Shown here: in pieces, positions 48,460-60,876 of the stretch
Numbering within the stretch: position 1 is the stretch's first letter
Layout of the letters: each line of letters begins with the position of its first letter
Position numbers and translations under genes: made by a program
Source of the DNA: Neckera pumila
Taxonomy: Eukaryota; Streptophyta; Bryopsida; Hypnales; Neckeraceae
NCBI GenBank assembly: GCA_963969595.1
Contig: OZ018413.1
Location: forward strand, 14,249,711-14,313,710
Length of the DNA stretch: 64,000 bases
Direction of reading: 5' to 3'
Notes under the pieces: generated by a model
Databases searched by the model: none
Told to the model about the DNA's origin: nothing
What the model saw: only the letters and a program-made list of their open reading frames with translations

Positions 48460-49390
48460 TTAACCCCTAAATGCCCAAACACCGTTTTTTGGCAACATAG
48501 CGATTTTGGGCAGCTTACTATGAATGGCGTTTTTATTTTTTTTCTTTGAAATTTTCACACAACATTTTTCCAAGGAGTAGCTTTAAGGCCCAACAATTTT
48601 CATAACTTTTGACTACATGGTTAAAAAGTTATTGTATGATATGTGATTTTCAATGCTCGGCGGGCAGCTCAAAAAATTCTTGAAAAATCATTTAAAAAAA
48701 ATAAAAAATAAAAAATGGTTCTTTAGATTTATATATACATGAAAAGCTTTGAATTATTCCATTTCGATTTATGAGATGAAATTTATGAAGTGTTCTAGTT
48801 TGCAGGCAGTTATGGATTCCCTACTCTAAAATAAACTTTGAAATCCTTTATTTAATTCAATTTTCAATATTTTTGAAAAAAAATAAAATTATTGAGTGTA
48901 GATTGTTTATTACAAAATTACAACCATTAGGATTGGCATTTTTCAATTTTATAATTAAATTATTAACAATTTAGTGTTTTGAATTATTCTCAACTTCTTT
49001 CTATTTACTATTTTTTTCCTATATGTTGTACAATTTCAATTGATCTGAAATTTTTTAAGAATACAGCCAACTTGACTTCAAAAACAAATCCAAAGAGCAA
49101 CCACCATTTTGGACATTTTTTCATAAAAATGTGACCTTGTGAAGTGCAGCTGCCCGGATTTTCGCAGGGACAAAAAAAGGCTTTTCCTCAATTCAAACAC
49201 TAATGTCTTGCAATCTACAGGGCGGAAAATTCTGAAATTTTTTCCACATCTTCTCAAACCAGTGCACTACAAGATCTTATGGTTACATATGTCCAAAAAT
49301 GTTTTTTCCCTAAAGTTTGGTACTTGTATTAGAAATGGCAGTTTTGGAGTGTTTTGGGTGAAAACATAGTCAAATACATTTAGGGGTTAA
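48460..49390 (+). mobile_element. TTAA-flanked element, subfamily B
   Basis: At 931 bp it starts TTAACCCCTAAATGCCCAAA and ends ATACATTTAGGGGTTAA. Its undisturbed 'cattttttcataaaaatgtg' stretch is one of the reference sites that show the TTAA duplication at 13,736/14,662. Confidence 0.88.
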
Positions 49391-51973
49391 ATATTCTAGA
49401 TTCTTTTTAAATCTATTTATTAGATGGATCCAAGCTCATGTTGATGTTTAAGGCATAGTATTTTGCGATTTTTGGAAAGACAACCATGCAGTCCATGCTA
49501 TTGGTATAAGTTGTCTTGATAATGAAGGTGCACTTACTTTAGAAAATTATACAAATTTCCTAGTTTTGGTGACCATGCTTTATGGGCTCCAATATCCATG
49601 TCATAATAAAATTATAAATTAACTAAATAGATAAAAAATAAAGTTTATAAAATGTTTGGATGGCCCTTCTAATATTGATATTACAACATTCGAAAATTCT
49701 AAAATCTTTAGTGGTTGCTTGTGGTAGCCCCCAAAGTCATACAATCCTAGTGAATTTTAGTTTTTTTCAACAAATTTCTAATGATTTTGGTTTCTAATAA
49801 TTTTATAGATTAGAAACTCATAGGATAGAATAACAATAGAAAAAAATCATGAATATTTCTTTAATGGATTAAATCTACAACGTTTCAATGGGTCACACTT
49901 CAAAGAATTTGAGCCTAATGAATCGTAAATAAAAAACATAAAATAATGGTTAAAAAAAGATAGGAAAAAAAAGCCATGCAAAAATTATTGCCTATGCTAT
50001 GAAGGCATGTTCAAATTATAGACCTTAATTAGATAGCTCTAGAATTGGATAGCTGTAGTTAAGTAGCCTCATATGTAGTGGGGAGATGTTACGGTCCATT
50101 TTGTCTCTTTAATGCAGATTACAATATAGATGCTAGAAATGAGGATCAAAACCTTAGGCCCATAGACATCCTGTACATGTAGGAGACAATGGAGACAAAT
50201 TTAGTCTTTTCAACAAAATTATAGTCTAGATGCAAAGAACGAGGATCACAAATTGAATCCATAAGCTCATAGGATTTTTCATACAAAATAAATTGAGCCT
50301 ACTAACAGAATATTTTGTGCAAAAAATTATCCTATCCTTATTCCTTCTAAATTTTTCCTAACATTCATGATAAGAAGACATCAAGTATTAATTATATCCA
50401 TCTTTTAATTTAAAAAATAACCCTATATTTTTTCAAAAAATGTATGTAATTCTTACCTTGCAATATTAGCTGGCATCTTATACTAGTCTTCTAATATATA
50501 CATAGTTTTCTAGTATCTAGTAGTAGTGCCCCTAGGCCAATAGATTTGTACAACATTTCCTTTAATAGTTTATAAGTAATTCATCTTAGTTCTAAGATTA
50601 ATACAACCACAAGCATAAGTACCATGGCATCATTATTTTGCCAATTTACATACAAAATTCATCATTTCTCTTGCATATCCATGGGTGCACAAAGTATCAA
50701 TAGTCAATTTTAGGTGTGTAATAATTTATTCTATTTGTTCAAATTCATCAAAGCTAGAATATTTTAAATTGTTGAATAGGATATATAGTATTGAAAAAAT
50801 TGTCAAAGTTATACTATATTACATTAGTATCACATACACTAATTGGATAAATTAGGTTTATTAATTTACTTTGTTGGTTGCTCCATGGATATGACACCAA
50901 TTTAATAAAATCACATTAATGTAAATTAACAAAGTAGATTGAAATACTACTACATTATATAATTTCTACAATTATTTTGAAATGATTTTTGCAGTCTAAT
51001 TAATTAATGAAATTTATCAATGTAGTTATATTCCAATATTTTTCTATTAATTTTGAAAGGAAATTTTCAAAGTCCTTCAAAATTCAATTGCAAGCACAAT
51101 ATTATTAATCAAATTCCATCTCCAACTTTGAAGATCAATTCCGGAGAAGTAAAGGGAAGTTTTTCTAATTCACTATACAATAGGCCTTATTAGATGTCAT
51201 AGACAAGAAGTGGAATAGTCAAGGTTCATAATGCAAATCATTGTTGTCGTCATGTCAAGTGAATGCAGAGTTTCTTTCATTGATTTATGTGAGGCTCAAT
51301 TTGGATGAAGTTGAACTTTATTTGTATTAGATTGTCTCATTAGCTTTATGATATGATATGAAGCCAAAAAAAAATCCTATTATAATGTCTAGTTAATCCA
51401 AATTGATTGAATGATACAAGTAGAAAAATTATAGACTCTTGGACGTTCAATTCATCCAAATGATGAATGATGATTTTGGCCTTCTTGTAGCTACTTTCCA
51501 CCTTTAGATGCTAGAAAAGTAAAGTGCTTGGATTAATGCTACTTTTAAAAGTTATAAAAAAAGACTTGAAAAGAGCTCATTTGTAAATATAGAAGATGAT
51601 TGAATAAACAACACCAATTTTTTTGCACAATGCCCACATGTATATGCCGAGCTATATATGTTTTTACCATCCTATTTCATTTATAAACTTAGAATTCTTC
51701 CAAAAGTGCATTTCAAATATTGACAATCAAATACAATTTTTTTTAAACTTTATAATTTTCTTCAAACTCTAATTTTATGACATCCAAATATCATAATTTT
51801 AGAATCTAGGAAAATAAAGTTTTGATTTTCAAATTATCAAATTGCTTTTTTGAGCTACTTTTTATTTTTCAATGATTTTTGGAGTTATATAAAGTATCTC
51901 CAAAATAATGGAAGAAATCACCATATTTTAGATGTAATGGTTTGTACTAGCATCTATACTAATAAGAAACAAA
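49391..51973. other. AT-rich part of unit 2
   Basis: It aligns with 27.54-28.05 and 30.98-33.2 kb of unit 1. No gene is visible. Confidence 0.55.
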
Positions 51974-52686
51974 TTATCCCCTAAAAGACCATTTGTCCCC
52001 TCGGGGGACAATTTGGATCTAGTAGATTTTTATTGTCTCAATTTGTAGAAAATACTTTTGAAATTTTTCGAAGACTTGTGATTTTGCAAGAGCTTTATGG
52101 ATATAGAATTTTTATATCAATTGGTGCTTGGGAGCAAAAGTTATGGCAAAAGAAAGCCAAAAACAAAGATCGGTGGGCAACAAAAAGAAAAGCACAAAAT
52201 GTAAAAGAAAAATCAATTTTTTTTCCTAAAATATCATATTCTTGCCTACATGTGAAGCTTTGATTTAGTATATTTGGATTAGTGATGAGAAAGTCATTAC
52301 TAAAAATCTTGTTTTTTGCGCAATCTAAGACTCTTCTTGAAAATAACACTATTTTATCCAACTTTGAATTCTAATATCTTCCAATCCGTACGGTCAAATT
52401 TGATGCAATTTTTACCACATGATCTTAGACGAGTGAAGTACAAGATCCATTAGAGAAAATCTGGGGCCTCTAGAGGATTGTTCCACAGCCCTCCAAGGAT
52501 CTCGTAGATTGATTTAATAGAGTGGTTCGATTACTTTGGAGCAATCCTCCAGCTCCAAATTTTTTCTAATGCTATGGTTAAATTCCAAAAAAACATTTTT
52601 TTTAATTTTCTTGTATGAATATAATAGAAGTAGAAATTTTGAGTGATTTATTTAGAGAAAATGGACTTTATCCTTTAGAGGTTTAA
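51974..52686 (+). mobile_element. TTAA-type element, subfamily D, internally deleted, with nested CATTA element
   Basis: The left end is TTATCCCCTAAAAGACCATT, followed by the perfect palindrome TTGTCCCCTCGGGGGACAA (51993-52011). The right end is TATCCTTTAGAGGTTTAA. Minus the 124 bp nested element it is about 590 bp, so roughly 340 bp of interior is missing compared with the copy at 62,213. Confidence 0.8.
52448..52571. mobile_element. CATTA-family MITE (124 bp)
   Basis: The ends CATTAGAGAAAATCTGGGGC and, inverted, CATTAGAAAAAATTTGGAGC enclose a short hairpin-prone interior. Flanks 'acaagatc' and 'ctatggtta' join exactly to the uninterrupted 'acaagatcctatggtta' of sister TTAA elements, so no base was duplicated. 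Confidence 0.85.
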
Positions 52687-54301
52687 ATAAAAAACAATAA
52701 AATTCATTAAAAAATTGCTCGATTTTGGCCAATTAATAATAAAATGCCTATAGAAGTTAAAGAAGTTGTAGAAGTTGGAGGTTGACCAATTTTTTTGACC
52801 GCTTTATTTTGTCAACCTATTGCTTATTGTAGTTCAAAGCAAACTTTGGTTCAACTACCCTATTGAGATTCTTACTTTTTCTTCTTCCATAGGCAGCGTA
52901 AAAGACTCCTTCAACATTAGTTGCCCACTACTTTTTGCTATTTCCTTTGTTGATGAGCACCAACAAAAATAACCATTGGCAATGCAATTAGTGTTTTTAC
53001 CATTGACAACATTAATGGCAATGCTACCCAAGATTCTTTATACGGCTCCTTTTTTCTTGAGTACTCTTTTTGCCCCTACCCCTCTTTTTGGATAATTGCA
53101 AGGAACATCTATTGATTTTATTGCATTCTGAATGGTGCAGTAGTGCTCAAGATTTTCTTGGAGTAATTAAAAATTAATTAAATTTATTTTTTAAATACTA
53201 ATAATTTGTGCACATTTAAAGTGAAGGTATCGACCAGAGGAAAAGCATAGAAAAATTCTCTAAATAGGAGAACTACAAAAGTGTAATCTCTCAAGAAAAT
53301 AGATATTTATATATTTTAATTAGTTAAAAATTGGATAAATAAATAAAATAATTTTAATTTTTTCATTTGTAACAATTCTATGGAGATGGTCTTTTATCAA
53401 AAGAACCACCAAAGTGATGTTTTATATATTTTGAAATGCAGGAAAAATGAACCTCATTTTTAAAATTCTTTTAGATTGTAGCTACAAGTCTAATAGAAAG
53501 ACCATTTCTTCCAAATTTTAGCTCAAATTTGTTTTTGGATACTAAACAGTACTAAAATTTTCCAAAATTTGCAAGTCTGATATAAAATTGGGGGCTTTGG
53601 GACAAATTTTTTTTTTTGAAAATAGTAAAAATATTTTGCAAGGTATATAATAGTTATGAGTACATTTACTATAAAACTTGATTCATTTGAAGCCAAAATG
53701 CAAAAATTATGGCCAAAAAACATATAACACTCGAGGTGTGACACAAAATAGGACAAGTATTTTTTGCAATTATCCATTTGCTATTCAACACAATGTTCAA
53801 TCCAAAAATGAGTACTATATGCACCATTTTTTAGATATGTTTTTTGTAAATTAAATCTTTAATTGTTCCCATAGTGTCTTTGATTCATGTTAGTTGTTGA
53901 AGAATATTAATCTTGATTGTATATTGATTTTACCTATATGAGTGTGCGAACTTGGCTTTCCAAAGTCTTATCATTTTAAACTAGTGCAAATCAAAATATT
54001 ATTGTATAATACTGTTGTAGAAAAATATATTTTCTTTATTTCAACTCAAATAATCGAATATTGTGCCTTAATAAATACAATACATCATACTAGGGACAAA
54101 TTGTATGCCTAATTGTGATTTGTTTCTATTACCATCTTCTACTAATTCTTGCCTTAAATAGACCACCTTTCTTCATTAGAAATTAGAATTGATTGTGTAC
54201 CAGTCTTTTGTCCATTAAAAATTCAAAGTCTAATCATTTAGTGCCCCAAAATGGCATTAATTGTAAGACAATCTTGAAAGCATTTTTAACTCTCAACAAG
54301 G
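52687..54301. other. AT-rich part of unit 2
   Basis: It matches 33.2-34.25 kb of unit 1 in part (for example about 53,820-53,940). No gene is visible; the 84-codon ORF at 53,523 is unremarkable. Confidence 0.5.
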
Positions 54302-54564
54302 CATTACAGAAAGTTTCAGGCCTCCAGAGGGCTGCTCCATAGCCCTTTGGAGTATCCCAAAATTTATTTTTTTTGGGTTGAAAATATCATTTTTTCCCTA
54401 TTCCTAAAATTGGAATGGCAGTGGCATAGGAACCAAGTTTTAAAAGTTTAAAATTAATTAAAAAAATAAAAATAAAATACTTTTTCAGAGTGATAGACCA
54501 ACTTTAAAATAGACTGCTTTGTCACTCTGGAGCAACCCTCGGAGGGCTAAAATTTTATGTAATG
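54302..54564. mobile_element. CATTA-family MITE (263 bp)
   Basis: The ends CATTACAGAAAGTTTCAGGC and, inverted, CATTACATAAAATTTTAGCC. The interior has 'ggcagtggcataggaaccaa' and an inverted pair agagtga/tcactct. Unit 1 lacks it (about 34,253). Confidence 0.8.
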
Positions 54565-55351
54565 GTATAACAAACAAGTAATCAAGTCCATTATATCAAC
54601 GGATTTCTTTTGTCTTCTTGTTGGTGAGGTTCACAATCTAACATGCACCTTAGAATGCATGCACAGGTGATTGCAAGAAACACTTGTCCTATTTTTTGTC
54701 CCCTTGCCCTTGGACGGGTGGTTTTTTGCTCATAACTTTTGCATCTTTTGTCCATTTGGCATAAAATTTAGAAAGAAGGTATATATGGTAGTTGCAGACA
54801 TTGACTAATTTTTTTGGATTTTTAAAAATAGTTTACTATTTTTTAACTGCCTCCAATTGGGTGTCTACTTTAGCCATTTTGAGGGGTTTTAGTCCTATTT
54901 TTTACTCAAAAATGCGAATTTGTGGAGTTGATTATCCTTCTCAAAAACAAAGATTTGAAGTAGTTATAATTTACTAAGGGCGACTGCGAAGTAACCGAAT
55001 AAAGTGCTCATTTGTACCAAACGAATGAGACGTTATAGAAGTCTGCAACGAAACGGGCACGACTTATTTGACGGATATACCGCTAAAGACATCCAACAGG
55101 ACAAACTAGCAAATTGAACATGTTGGAGGTCCACTAATACTACAAGGATTGACAATGAATTTTTATAAAAATAGCAATATGTCAATTGCCGACATGGGGT
55201 TAAAGTGACCTTCCTTTGCTCAAAGGTTACAAAGAGGGAAAAAATTTTCTACATTAATTTTTTGGTGAAATGTGAGTGCAACCTTTTTTAGCAAAATGTT
55301 TTTATTGGTTTTTATTTTTAAATTTTTTTTGAATTATTAAAAATAAGAAAG
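54565..55351. other. AT-rich part of unit 2, no gene
   Basis: 54.6-54.67 kb matches 34.29-34.35 kb. The remainder has no partner and no recognised feature. Confidence 0.45.
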
Positions 55352-55659
55352 CATTGGAAAAAATAGCGTTTTTCGGGGCTGAAAAGTTATTTTTCGCCCT
55401 ATTTCCACGCAGTAGTTTCTGTTGTGACAGTGGCGCAAGAACAAATTTAACGAGTAAGAAATTAATAAGTATTTTTTTTTTTTTTTTTTTTTAATCTTAA
55501 GAAAAAAAATTAAAAATTAAAAAAGCTAATTGTTTAAGCAAGTAGTCAGCTAAGCTGATTGCTCAACTGGGGCCATTTCAAGATTGATAAGCCAAGCTTG
55601 AAATAGCTTGGCCTATCAATTTGGAGCAGCCCTTCGGAAGTTTTTTTTTCTTTCTAATG
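55352..55659. mobile_element. CATTA-family element, left end uncertain
   Basis: The right end, inverted, is CATTAGAAAGAAAAAAAAAC then cttccgaagggctgctcc. A hairpin (attgataagccaagc / gcttggcctatcaat) lies near 55,580-55,620, and 'acagtggcgcaagaac' matches other members. The left end CATTGGAAAAAATAG at 55,352 is a guess. Confidence 0.5.
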
Positions 55660-55749
55660 TGCACATACCCCTTTTCTGCTATTTTCTGCTTCTAGTGGCT
55701 TCTATAGTACTTTGCAGCAGTCTATAGTACTGCATAGTACTATATAATA

Positions 55750-55809
55750 TTGAATCGATGGTTGAGATCTGCAAACGCCTTGAATCGACGGTTGAGATTT
55801 GCAAAGGCG
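55750..55809. repeat. 30 bp tandem repeat x 2
   Basis: The unit 'ttgaatcgatggttgagatc' plus 'tgcaaacgcc' is repeated with a few changes, between stretches rich in 'tatagtact'. Confidence 0.85.
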
Positions 55810-56075
55810 TTGCAGAAACATAGTACTGATAGTATTGCATAGTACTGCCAATTCTATGTCCAAAAATTGCGCTTTGAGCCAAAAATGTGAAGTATTTCTT
55901 GCAATCACCCACATGCAGAAATAATTTCATCTTCTTTCTACTAATATTTTTTCAGTATAAAGAGAAATAAATAAAATAAAATAAAATACCTACATTGATT
56001 TATTGACCCTATCCTTTAGACAGAGACTATAACATCTACTTTGGCATTTTGAATCTTAATTTCCAAATCCTATCT

Positions 56076-56209
56076 ATATTTTATGGTAGGGGAGTAGGTG
56101 TTGAGTTGTCTTGTCTTTGTCTGCCCTGCCATGCCACTTGTAGCTAACAAGTTTTGTATTTTAATTCTTTGCAATGAAATTCCACTTCATTTTTGTAAAT
56201 TAAAAAAAA
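56076..56209 (+). mobile_element. Short poly(A)-tailed retroinsertion (5'-truncated LINE or SINE)
   Basis: About 134 bp ending in a run of A is flanked by direct repeats AAATCCTATCT (56065-56075) and (A)AATCCTATCT (56210-56220). Unit 1 has the site once (34,496-34,506). Target duplication plus A-tail indicates target-primed reverse transcription. The body is too short to classify. Confidence 0.75.
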
Positions 56210-56459
56210 AAATCCTATCTACAACCACATTCGCATTGCACAATGCGGTTAGGGTTTAGTTGGAGTGGACAAAGCTTTACACAATTTTCTAAATAGTGCA
56301 CTAATGTGCGTTAATTTATCCCACACTAATACGACAAATCACTGATGTGCTAAACCAAGGTAAGCTTATGACTCAAATTCTCTAATTAAAAAATGACTGT
56401 ATAATTGGTACCATGCTCAACAAGCTTATTTGGGCAATCTTTGGTGTGAAGTTATCTCA

Positions 56460-58200
56460 CCTTCCACCGAAGTCCTGTTCACTCATGATACACATCGCCG
56501 TCGCCGTCGAGTGTTTTGGTCCGGAAACGATTCCTCGACCAGGTTTAGTCCGGAACTGATTACACGTACTGTTCGACAATCGCCACTGCATGTCGACGTT
56601 GACGTCTTGGCCGGCGCCGATCCATAATCCAGTGGCAGCAAAACTCTTCAATTCCTAATTAACTAATTTATTAATTTTCGTTCTTCCTGCACCTCGATCG
56701 AGGTCTAGATAATTATCTTCAATTCCCAGCTTAACTGAGCCCATTGCAAAGTTCTCCTTAGAGACGCAGCTTGAAGCTTGAGGAGAGGAGAGCCGGATCG
56801 GAGTCCGTCTCGTAGTTCCGCACGCAGTACTTGCAATTGCCTCACATATATCGAGCCAGGCAGCCGATCAATTATGCAAGTTCAGTGCGCTTTCTGATCG
56901 ATATATGTAGTTGATCGAGGCAAGTCATAATTATATAGGGGATGGGGGACCGCAGGAGAAACGTTGAATTGGGTGCAGCCAAATTTATTGCGAAACTGCC
57001 TGTGAAGCGGAGGTTTCAAGTCTCGATGCGGATGAGCGCGACGCTGCAGCGGCTGCGAATGGCGGTGAACCTTCCCGTGGAAGAAGGCGGAGGTTCCAGC
57101 GACGACGTGAAGATTTTGCCTCATCATTGCGTGTTGACGGAGCTTTCCTCGCGGAGTGACACTGAAGCCAGTGATCGCGACGAGGAGAACGTGGCCTCGG
57201 GCTATCTGGCGGACAGCGAGATGGAGCCCCGGCGCCAGAGAGTTTCACGGATTCAGCCTCGCCTGAAATTGAAGGCTGGCACTGTGAATTGCTAGAGTGG
57301 TCCTGGGCTGGAGATTGTTGTGGAGAAGCACAACGTCAATTTTGTTCCATTTTTGGTGCGGTTCAGGCTGCGGGGCATGAACCCAAAGTCTATACCTGTC
57401 CTAGTTTGTGACCTTAAATTTGGCCATGTTGAAGATATGTCAGAATTTTTGACTTGCGGAATTCAAATCGCCAATTTAACGTAATTGACGCTGTACTTGC
57501 AAGGATTTCGTTAAGCCCTGGCGCCGGGTGCTTGTTTAGGGTCTCTTTTATGCATTCAATTTGTGACAACGGGGCAGGCTGGAGGCTTGAATGTTCTTGT
57601 GTGGTCATACTGAAGATTACATTCGTCATGAACACCACATTTGTAAATGGCAATCCATTCTTTGGTATTCACACGTCTGAACAAACAAACGTACGTACTC
57701 AACCGCATTCGCTGGACCTTTTGCTGCCAACCAATGGTTGAGAATCAGCGTTCTTGGTATTACATTGGAGGGAGTACTGTTACGTTCAAGTTTGCAGATT
57801 TTGTTAGCGATCTAGTGATGTCGGTTCTGGAATCAAACTCAGCATTTCGTGATGCTGGTTTTAAGTATCCCATTCTCATGACAAAAAAATGAAACTGAAG
57901 GATTTATCTGCAACATGGCTTGCCTCTATTTAATGTTTAAGCCACAGCTTGTGACGCCCTCTACCTTTTCAAGCCTTTCAAGTCTTCGTCTTAAATCTAT
58001 TAAGCTATTCATGTGGAGAAATTCGCTGCTACATGCTAGGGAGCTCGTACATTGAAATGTCCCGTGAGTTGTCTGGAACTGGTTTCTTGCGGTCCAAGTC
58101 TTGTTGTGATAAGACGTGTTGTTAGGCACACTTCAATCGAACAAAGCAGGAGCAACTGAACTTTCAGGTGGAAATCTGGGACATAATATGAAGGACCAAG
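56460..58200 (+). other. GC-richer gene-like island, absent from duplication unit 1
   Basis: Composition changes abruptly at the edge of unit 2 homology (about 56,460): repeated 'cgccgtcgccgtcgag', paired 'gtccggaa' words, then leader-like sequence up to the ATG at 56,942. Downstream, long open stretches occur in different frames (57,296-57,481; about 57,480-57,741; about 57,700-57,892), as expected of a decayed gene or one with introns that cannot be placed by eye. No protein family was recognised. Confidence 0.45.
56942..57295 (+). CDS. Hypothetical 117-residue protein, possibly a gene fragment
   Basis: The ATG opens a 117-codon ORF in the GC-richer island, preceded by leader-like sequence. 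The product has a basic N-terminal part (about residues 1-45, many Arg/Lys), a Ser/Asp/Glu-rich middle (about 50-95) and a basic tail. There is no signal peptide or membrane segment. The TAG at 57293-57295 is followed in the same frame by 62 more open codons (to TAA 57482-57484) whose translation looks protein-like (mixed hydrophobic and charged, no low complexity). It could therefore be the 5' part of a larger gene with a nonsense mutation, or two exons whose junction is unrecognised. I do not recognise the family. It is equally possible that only the first part, or nothing, is expressed. Confidence 0.35.
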   Translation: MGDRRRNVELGAAKFIAKLPVKRRFQVSMRMSATLQRLRMAVNLPVEEGGGSSDDVKILPHHCVLTELSSRSDTEASDRDEENVASGYLADSEMEPRRQRVSRIQPRLKLKAGTVNC

Positions 58201-58451
58201 GTGGTGGTCCATGATTTTGTTGCCACGGGTGTGTGCATAACATTCTTGATTTTCATATCAGGAACCCTTTGCTTCAATCCCTTGAATCTTGGCTCTTTGC
58301 AAAACTTGAATTCAAGCTTCGACGATAAATCGTGGTCTACTGGACAAATAAATACTCTGATGCACTGATGCAGTAGGACTTCAATTCCCCTAATTCAAGA
58401 ATGGTATGTGTGCAAGGAAACCATTTATTGGCTGTGTCCATTCCAAGCAAA

Positions 58452-58515
58452 CCCTAACCCCATTGAGTAGTGTGAATTTAGTTCCCTAACCCCATTGAGT
58501 AGTGTGAATTTAGTT
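58452..58515. repeat. 32 bp tandem repeat x 2
   Basis: The unit 'ccctaaccccattgagtagt' plus 'gtgaatttagtt' occurs twice without change. Confidence 0.95.
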
Positions 58516-58579
58516 GTAGATAGGATTTAGAAACTTGTCTTTGGTTTCTGAACTTGAGTTTCCAAATCCTGTCTACAAC
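58513..58579. repeat. Hairpin with 16 bp arms
   Basis: gttgtagataggattt (58513-58528) faces aaatcctgtctacaac (58564-58579) with one mismatch. The word also occurs at the retroinsertion target of unit 2 and its counterpart in unit 1. Confidence 0.8.
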
Positions 58580-60876
58580 CAAGGTCTTTTTTTTGCCACG
58601 TGTCAGCTTGCTAGCTTTCCTGTATAGGCCAATTTTTAGAAGTAATAGCAACAAAGAGGTCAAAATCTGATGGGTTGAGTGAATATTCACTCAAAACCAA
58701 AAACGTTGTCTACAATTGCATATTTGCATTCACACTCCTCAATGCAGTTAGGGTTTGGTTGCAATGGACAGAGCCTCATAATCACACCAATCTTGTTCAA
58801 TTTTGAGTATAATCAATTATTTTGCATGGCTTTAATATTGTATATTAATGAATCTATTGATCTTTACCTATTAGATCTCATCTTGGCCACTTCTTGATTG
58901 GCTACTCGTTTTTTGAGTGATTGTGAGTCTATTTAAAAGTATGTTGATGGTGGTCCCAAAGTATACATCAGATCAAACACAATCATTTTATTTAATGACT
59001 GCATGTTGCTCCCATTGGACAAATTTCTGATGCCTTTCTTGGTCAATTTTTGGAATCCAATACACTAGAATATATTCTATTTTGCAACACGTACCCAATA
59101 GATAATAGAAAAATCTAGATCCTTTAGTTTGCAACACATTATAAAACTGAGCACAGAATCTTGTACGTGTATATCTAATGATTGCCACTTAGATGATTGT
59201 AACACAAAATCTGAAGTGAAAAGATATTGTTGGTCACAATGTATCTCCAGTTTAGTAATTTTTCATCAAATTATACAATTTTTCTTTTTAAATTATTTAT
59301 GAACTCAAAAAATTGATATTAAATTATATTTTATACAATATAATAGTAATATATCATTCAAAGTATAAATTTTAGTTAAAACATGAATAAATTGTTTTTT
59401 ACAAGTCAGTCCTTGAGTGTTATACATAAAACATATAATAGTGCTGCCCTTAAAGTATAAAAAATGTGAATTTGCTTTTAGCAAGTTGACCTCAATAGTG
59501 GTGGAAACGCTTTAAACAAACCCTTCAAACATTAACAATGAATATTAAATGTACTTCCACAAGAAATACAAGTCAGTCACAAGTATTCAAGTTAATATAA
59601 AATTGTTTCCCATTCACTGTGCCATGCTTTATCCTAGAGTGTTTGTCCTTGCCTAGCTAGGGCCAATGGTCTTATACAAGGAAGCGACATGCTTGATATT
59701 CTTTACTAAACCAAGCCTAAGAGCTTTCAATTTTTAGTTTATACAAAATAAGGGGCACTTAAAGAATTTCTTTCGACTCTAATAGAAGAAATTATATCCT
59801 AAAAAGATCAAGCTCAAAAAAGAATCTCCAAGTAGGAGAATTAGAAAAGTGCTAAATCAAAAGAAAATAGATACAACAACATTTAAATTATTAATAAATA
59901 GGAAATTAAAAACCAAAATCAATAAAAATAAGCCATTTGCGAAAATTTCCTAAAGAAGACATTACAAGAAAGAAATGGCAATAAATTTTTGCTTATTTAT
60001 ATTTACAATTATACAAGTAAATGAAACTTGTTTGCATCTTTGTAGAGGTCAAGATATTTGCTATTTTGGGTTACCTTTATAAACTTAGATACAATCTTAG
60101 TAGAACAAAGTATTCCATTTGAAATTCCTAATGATTCATCAGTTTGTATACTCAATTGCACTAAAAATTCCTAAAACTTAAAGTGTGGCAAATTAAAGAA
60201 ATGAAGTAATAAATAGTAAAACATGTTTAAAGATTAAAGAATATGGAGTATGTTAGGCAATGTATTGCACATCTACAATATAAATTTCAAATGTAACAAG
60301 AATAAACCTAAAAGTGATTCTCAATTTTGGGTTTGATGTGCAATATGTGATGTCAAAAAATTAGAAGTATTCCATGCCATAATCCTAGGTAATAAATTTG
60401 AGCTAAAGAAACTCTTTAATTTTCATTGGAAAATTGTGATGGTTCTCAATAGTATAGACAACTATCCAAGGCTCAATATAGATAAAATTGTAGGCTCCAA
60501 AACTATCATGGCTTTGGTGATGAAACTTTAGTTTTAGTGACTCCAAATTAGGGTGTTCTAGTGGTGGCGCATAAATTGAAACCAACTTTGTCAATAGAAT
60601 AAATAAATTTCTCAATTTATAAAAGATATCAAATTAAACTAGCAATACATTTAAAATAAATTTGTACCTCAAAGGCTCTTCAACTTTCATTGGTTGCTTA
60701 TAAATTTATTTGTACTTTTTTTTAAGAAATCTTTAAATTAAAGAATATTAACAATTGAAAAAGGTACTAGAAATTGCAAAACCAAATATTACAATCTAAA
60801 GAGTATTTCACCATAGGAAAGTGCATGACCCTATATTCTTCTTTAATGTTTCTCCCTTTTTAATCAAGGCTCCATT
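58580..60876. other. AT-rich stretch without gene
   Basis: 58.70-58.79 kb (cattcacactcctcaatgca, then 'gttagggtttggtt') resembles 34.52-34.57 and 56.23-56.27 kb, a third diverged copy of that word set. No gene or RNA is visible in the rest. Confidence 0.5.

Noticed and set aside
56430..56627. 65-codon ORF at the start of the gene-like island
   Set aside because: It begins in the duplicated AT-rich sequence and crosses the composition boundary, so it is unlikely to be one coding exon.
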